Below, piece after piece: positions 60,389 to 64,000 of a stretch of DNA of 64,000 nt. The translations under genes were made by a program, and so were the position numbers. Source of the DNA: an uncultured Bacteroidota bacterium (lineage in GTDB: Bacteria; Bacteroidota; Bacteroidia; Chitinophagales; Chitinophagaceae); contig CAISPO010000044.1 of assembly GCA_903887415.1 (NCBI GenBank), positions 112,829 to 176,828 of the forward strand. Reading direction: 5' to 3'. How positions within the stretch are numbered: position 1 is the first letter of the stretch; every line of letters begins with the position of its first letter. A model generated the notes under the pieces. The model worked only from the letters and a program-made list of their open reading frames with translations, was not told where the DNA came from and ran no database searches.

Positions 60389-60730
60389 ATGGAAAATTTT
60401 GAACAAAGGTGGATAGATACCGAATTCCTGCTGCAGGAACGTTTTGGCAAAGTACCGGATATGGAGGCCATCCTTTTCCTGATAGGAGTAAATGAGCTGG
60501 GCCGCCTGCCCAGGAAAAAATTCTCAAAAGAACAGAAACAAGACTTGATGCACGTGGCGGTATGCACATTGCTCAGCCAGCTTGGCTACTATGAAAATAT
60601 GGGGCGGGATGACGATGGCTGGCCGCATTTCAGGGAAACAGAGCAAGTGCCTGTAACTGGTATGCAGGAGCAAGAGCGCATGCTCAAAGAATGTGTGATC
60701 CGTTATTTTGAAAATGCGGCGCTTATCTGA
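60389..60730 (+). CDS. Conserved-looking hypothetical protein, 113 residues
   Basis: Start at MENFEQRWIDTEFLLQERFG (60389); a longer frame would run back through the promoter. Mostly helical, with KVPDMEAILFLIGVNELGRL, KKFSKEQKQDLMHVAVCTLL, and MLKECVIRYF. Acidic and soluble, no signal peptide. No family recognised by eye. Flanked by MoxR (divergent) and a T9SS cargo gene (convergent). Confidence 0.6.
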   Translation: MENFEQRWIDTEFLLQERFGKVPDMEAILFLIGVNELGRLPRKKFSKEQKQDLMHVAVCTLLSQLGYYENMGRDDDGWPHFRETEQVPVTGMQEQERMLKECVIRYFENAALI

Positions 60731-60736
60731 AAAAAA

Positions 60737-60759
60737 CAGGGGCTACGTAATAGCCCCTG
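60737..60759 (-). terminator. Terminator between the 60389 and 60783 genes
   Basis: CAGGGGCTA-CGTAA-TAGCCCCTG, perfect 9-bp stem; T-run follows on the minus strand and A-run mirrors it on the plus strand, so it may serve both converging genes. Confidence 0.8.
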
Positions 60760-60782
60760 CAAAATATTTTCTGTATTGCGAA

Positions 60783-61541
60783 TTATTGCTTGGTGAACTT
60801 TCTCGTCACAACCACATCTCCATGTGAATTGATGAGGCGTACAAAGTAAATACCTGATGGGAGATTTTCCAGGTTAAGGTTTGCACCACTGTTGTCTGTT
60901 GCTTTATATACTGCCATTATCTTGCCGATAATATTGTAAACTGCGATACTCTTAATGTCAGCGCTGGCATTGTAAACCAGGTTCACCTCATTATGCGCGG
61001 GGTTGGGGTATAAATTAATATTGTTCTCCGGGTTGTTGACATTAGTAACAGCCTCAGGTATCTTATTGATCACGAAAGTAGTAGTTGTAGAGTAGTTGCC
61101 CACACCGGCAACTGTTACATCGGTAATAGTAACCGTCAAATAATGAGCACCCGTGGTGGTAACATTTGTCAAGTCAAGCAACATGTGAAAATCGCCTACA
61201 CTGTCGTGCGCCGTGTTAGAATAATAATAGTTCGGTGATGCGTATGGCATACCACTGGTACCATTCCAAAGCTGACCACTGCTGTTCGCTCTGCAAAGAT
61301 AGTTATCACAAATGCTTAAAGCACTATCTGTCAACCAGTCTGCCGGAAAATTAGACGCTGTTACCCGCCAGCTGATCTTAATATTGTTTGCAGAAATGTT
61401 GGTTATAAAATCATTTATAGTTGCTGTTGTGCTAACGCTTTGCCACACCGTATCAGCTACCGAAAAGGTCGCCTGGGCATTCACTTTCACAGATGAAAAC
61501 AACCCAATAGTACACAGTAAAAGTAAAATCTTCTTCATCAT
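60783..61541 (-). CDS. Secreted protein with T9SS type A sorting domain
   Basis: 252 residues. Signal peptide (KILLLLCTIGLFSSVKVNAQ), a beta-sandwich-like middle (INDFITNISANNIKISWRVT; THYLTVTITDVTVAG-like), and a C-terminal T9SS sorting domain from about residue 175: INLYPNPAHNEVNLVYN, SIAVYNIIGKIMAVYK, LENLPSGIYFVRLINS and RKFTKQ. The sorting domain directs export through T9SS and surface attachment. The cargo function is unknown. Confidence 0.85.
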   Translation of the reverse strand: MMKKILLLLCTIGLFSSVKVNAQATFSVADTVWQSVSTTATINDFITNISANNIKISWRVTASNFPADWLTDSALSICDNYLCRANSSGQLWNGTSGMPYASPNYYYSNTAHDSVGDFHMLLDLTNVTTTGAHYLTVTITDVTVAGVGNYSTTTTFVINKIPEAVTNVNNPENNINLYPNPAHNEVNLVYNASADIKSIAVYNIIGKIMAVYKATDNSGANLNLENLPSGIYFVRLINSHGDVVVTRKFTKQ

Positions 61542-61675
61542 CGATGTTATTTGCTACTGCAAGTTAAGGATTATTTTAAATACAACCATACATATTGCGT
61601 AAAATATATTAAACTACTGTGCGGCAACGATTATAAAATGTTTGTCACTGTTATATAACATATTGTTAATAGAAA

Positions 61676-61710
61676 AGCGAGGCTGTCTCATTGTTGGAGA
61701 CAGCCTCGCT
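61676..61710 (-). terminator. Terminator of the 61737 T9SS gene
   Basis: Perfect 14-bp arms AGCGAGGCTGTCTC and GAGACAGCCTCGCT with a 7-base loop, then TTTCT on the minus strand. The stem core GAGGCTGTC is shared with the terminator at 13560. Confidence 0.75.
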
Positions 61711-61736
61711 TTGTAACAATTATTATTCGCCTTTGA

Positions 61737-63692
61737 CTATTTTGCAACAGTAAGCGTCTTGGTCAGCACATCTGCGCCCACGGAAACACGTACAAAATAA
61801 TCTCCGTTTGCAAGATTTGCGAGATTGATGCTTGAAACAGAAGTTCCAGCATTGCGGCTTTCTGCAGGCATAGAATATACAACCTGGCCAGCCATGTTGT
61901 AAACTTCCATTTTCACATCGGCAGCCACGTTTAATTTCACTGCGACAGTAGCTGTGCTTGTTGCAGGGTTAGGGTAAACATCCATAGAACCATTGTTGGT
62001 TGTTACAGCATTAACACCAAGTGGGCCTGCCGTAGAAACAGTAGCATAAGCAGCCTGGTACACTACTTTAGCGGCATCATCTTCTACCCAAACAACGATC
62101 TTCCCGGTAGAAGTAGAGTCGTAATCCCACGTTGCGCTGCTAACAGCTGCCCAACGATGATTCTTAACCCATGTTGAAGAGAACGTCTGCGTAGACTCTG
62201 CAGCAAATGCACCAAGGGTTGTACCGTTCGGACCAGAACCGAACATTGACTCGGCAACTTCAGGGAAGTCATACTGCGGAATACTCTCTGTGCTTTGGTT
62301 ATTTGTGTATGTCAGCTTATCGACGGTTAATACAGCGCGCGCTTTCAGACCAGCTGGTAAATTGGTAAAAGATTTGATTGTTGCAGTAAAAGAGTATGTT
62401 TCTGTTGCCGCGTCAAAATACGAAGTAACATTGATCTTGAGCGGAGAACCCAATGTCGCCAGCGCCTGAATTGCAGGTGTGCTTAAGCCACCAGCACCAG
62501 GGTATATATACTGACCGTCCATTTGTGCATCAGGAACACCGCCAACACTGTAGAAAGAAACCATAGCACCGATAAAAGGAGTCTGAGTAACTTGGTTCAT
62601 AAAATCCTGGCCGGGCCAACTCACATGGTAGCGAACTAAAATACTGCTGGTCAGATTGTTGGCATAAACCGAATCAACGTTTGGAGCCGCGTCAGCACAA
62701 GGATCACATGAAGCCTGGTTGAACTCTTCAATCATTACAACTTTAGGTTCTAATGTATCTACACCTACGATTGTTGTAGTCATTGTATCATTGGTAAGAA
62801 CCGGATCGCCTGCTTCAGTAACCCACATTGTAACCGCTGAGGAACCGCTGGCAACCGGAGTATATGCCGTTGTGGTAAAGTTATAGTAAGTAAATGGAGC
62901 AACGGCAGTTGCGGGCGTAATTGTGGTAGTAACCGGTGCGCCGGCGCCAACTACATAAGTTGCCTGGAACGAAGTAATAGATGTAGAACCATTGTTATAC
63001 ATTGTGCCGCCAAATATTTTACTTCCGCCAGTCTGGGCGAAATCATTTGGTGCAACCGGTGTAATAGCAGTAAGGGCAATTTCATTAGCTGGAGGAACAG
63101 AAACAATGATGTTATCAAGTGCACAACCAAGAATACCGGTTGATGACCCGCCATTTGCATAAGCAAAACCTATCATGCAGTTTGCACCGCTCAATGTTCC
63201 CAAGCTCACGTGAGCCGTACTCCATGAATCAGCATTCCATGCGTTGCCATATACGCTGTCCAGAATGGCCCATGTAGTGCCTCCGTCGGAAGAACCTACT
63301 ATGTAGCAGGTTTCTGTCTGCCCGGTTGCAGTAAGCGTAGCATTGTAAAAGAAATAGTCGTAAGTCAAAAAAACCTGGGCAGGTGTATAGGCCGCCATAC
63401 TAAATACCGCCGATTTCAGGGTGTCATGGTAATTTGGTGGATTCGCCGCATCATCCACGATTACATAGGTAGTATGTGCTGGTACATTATAGGCTCCTGT
63501 GAGGCCGCCCCACGTGCTTCCGCCGTTGGTAGTCGTAACCCATCCTGGTGTACCGGTGGAGTGCTGCGACCATCCTGTCGGCAATGCGGGGATTGTGGCA
63601 GACTCGAAATCTTGCGAAAAAATAGTTTGTGCATAACTGTTTACAGTTAGCCCAAACGTCGCTAATGCTAAACTGAGTAAAATCTTTTTCAT
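61737..63692 (-). CDS. Omp28-type secreted protein with T9SS type A sorting domain
   Basis: 651 residues. Signal peptide (ILLSLALATFGLTVNSYAQ). An N-terminal jelly-roll (choice-of-anchor J) domain (FSQDFESATIPALPTGWSQH; GCALDNIIVSVPP) is followed by a thioredoxin-like Omp28 domain with VVMIEEFNQASCDPCADAAP (CxxC-like CDPC, about residue 330). The C-terminal T9SS domain is MDVYPNPATSTATVAVKLN, MEVYNMAGQVVYSMP and LANGDYFVRVSVGADVLTKT. Surface-exposed cargo; redox activity of CDPC is possible but unproven. Confidence 0.85.
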   Translation of the reverse strand: MKKILLSLALATFGLTVNSYAQTIFSQDFESATIPALPTGWSQHSTGTPGWVTTTNGGSTWGGLTGAYNVPAHTTYVIVDDAANPPNYHDTLKSAVFSMAAYTPAQVFLTYDYFFYNATLTATGQTETCYIVGSSDGGTTWAILDSVYGNAWNADSWSTAHVSLGTLSGANCMIGFAYANGGSSTGILGCALDNIIVSVPPANEIALTAITPVAPNDFAQTGGSKIFGGTMYNNGSTSITSFQATYVVGAGAPVTTTITPATAVAPFTYYNFTTTAYTPVASGSSAVTMWVTEAGDPVLTNDTMTTTIVGVDTLEPKVVMIEEFNQASCDPCADAAPNVDSVYANNLTSSILVRYHVSWPGQDFMNQVTQTPFIGAMVSFYSVGGVPDAQMDGQYIYPGAGGLSTPAIQALATLGSPLKINVTSYFDAATETYSFTATIKSFTNLPAGLKARAVLTVDKLTYTNNQSTESIPQYDFPEVAESMFGSGPNGTTLGAFAAESTQTFSSTWVKNHRWAAVSSATWDYDSTSTGKIVVWVEDDAAKVVYQAAYATVSTAGPLGVNAVTTNNGSMDVYPNPATSTATVAVKLNVAADVKMEVYNMAGQVVYSMPAESRNAGTSVSSINLANLANGDYFVRVSVGADVLTKTLTVAK

Positions 63693-63877
63693 TGTTTTTT
63701 GTTTAGTATAAAGTGGTTATAAATGTTTTTAGACTGCCGAAATTAAGGTATTTTTTAATTTCAGTAACTTTTTTTTCACTTTTTATTAATGTTTATTTAA
63801 AAAATCACCCCTTTATAAAACGATCAGACAGCGTTTTTATTACTTTTTTATCAAAAAAAGGAGGGCGTAAATTAAAC

Positions 63878-63914
63878 TGTGTCAAAGTTGAGAATTAGTC
63901 ACAACTTTAACACA
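63878..63914. repeat. Inverted repeat at the left end of an insertion sequence
   Basis: TGTGTCAAAGTTG (63878-63890) and CAACTTTAACACA (63902-63914) pair with one mismatch around an 11-base loop, 7 bp before a transposase-like ATG. The other end of the element is beyond the window. Confidence 0.5.
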
Positions 63915-63920
63915 GATAAC

Positions 63921-64000
63921 ATGACCAAAAGACGCAATACAGGAGTCACTTTGAGTGACGAAGTCCGCCAACAAGCATTATCACAATTTAAGTCAGGGAA
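63921..64000 (+). CDS. Transposase N-terminus (partial; IS256-like, tentative)
   Basis: The frame is cut by the right edge after 26 codons: MTKRRNTGVTLSDEVRQQAL, then SQFKSG. LSDEVRQQALSQFKSG resembles the start of IS256-family DDE transposases (helical, ending in a LxxGxx(L)xGK box that would follow). With the inverted repeat at 63878 this is the left end of an insertion sequence. The family call is tentative. Confidence 0.5.
   Translation, partial: MTKRRNTGVTLSDEVRQQALSQFKSG

Noticed and set aside
1..64000. rRNA or tRNA genes
   Set aside because: No TPsiC-loop GGTTCGAATCC-type sequence with a matching acceptor stem, and no rRNA-conserved blocks were seen on either strand.

Overview
The window reads as a chromosomal segment of a Bacteroidota species, most likely of the Chitinophagaceae type. 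Evidence: two proteins end in type IX secretion (T9SS) type A sorting domains, the gliding lipoprotein gene gldH is present, there are DUF5723 and FadL-type outer-membrane proteins and a TonB receptor with no porin-defining plug extension, and several starts are preceded by the TAnnTTTG -7 element of this phylum. Most genes are housekeeping, run in short operons on both strands, and are separated by intergenic DNA unusually rich in small palindromic repeats.

Layout. 1-11 kb: surface-polysaccharide genes (a Wzx-like flippase cut by the left edge, a GT4 glycosyltransferase, the GDP-fucose pair gmd-fcl) surrounding a FadL/SGNH pair, comF and the glycine decarboxylase gcvP. 11-16 kb: purH, small lipoproteins, and a pair of secreted ferritin-like proteins. 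16-21 kb: a block resembling the early region of a Mu-like transposable phage (DUF4406, Gam, a DnaA-domain-IV protein, a MuB-type ATPase, and a divergent S24 repressor) with no MuA transposase or virion genes. 21-27.5 kb: one Pho regulon operon, porin-pstS-pstC-pstA-pstB-phoU, headed by three 7-mers at exact 11-bp spacing. 27.8-33 kb: a UvrD-type helicase fused to an iron-sulfur PD-(D/E)XK nuclease, then a scar region with a degenerate tandem repeat, an AT-rich orphan gene and remnants of an IS1595-type transposase and a REP-associated tyrosine transposase (RAYT). 33-49.5 kb: TonB receptor, two DUF5723 outer-membrane proteins (one frameshifted in a run of five C), pdxJ, a peptide-binding lipoprotein, a Pif1-like helicase, FAH hydrolase, carbonic anhydrase, an AAA/DUF4143 ATPase with an elaborate repeat-bearing promoter, a dipeptide epimerase and an ArnT-like transferase. 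49.7-64 kb: cobalamin-dependent ribonucleotide reductase, an EnvC-like protein with degenerate LytM domain, yicC, a DUF1016 nuclease, gldH, a histidine kinase, MoxR, two T9SS cargo proteins and the left end of an insertion sequence at the right edge.

The strongest unexplained signal is the number of separate palindromic repeat families. (1) A 28-bp intergenic palindrome with GTAGAGACGC arms occurs six times and seems also to have seeded a tandem array beside a RAYT remnant. (2) A three-hairpin intergenic element occurs three times. (3) Four palindromes with covarying arms lie inside the coding sequence of the DUF1016 nuclease. (4) A palindromic element is embedded in frame in gcvP. Family names and domain calls rest on motif recognition by eye; no database search was run.
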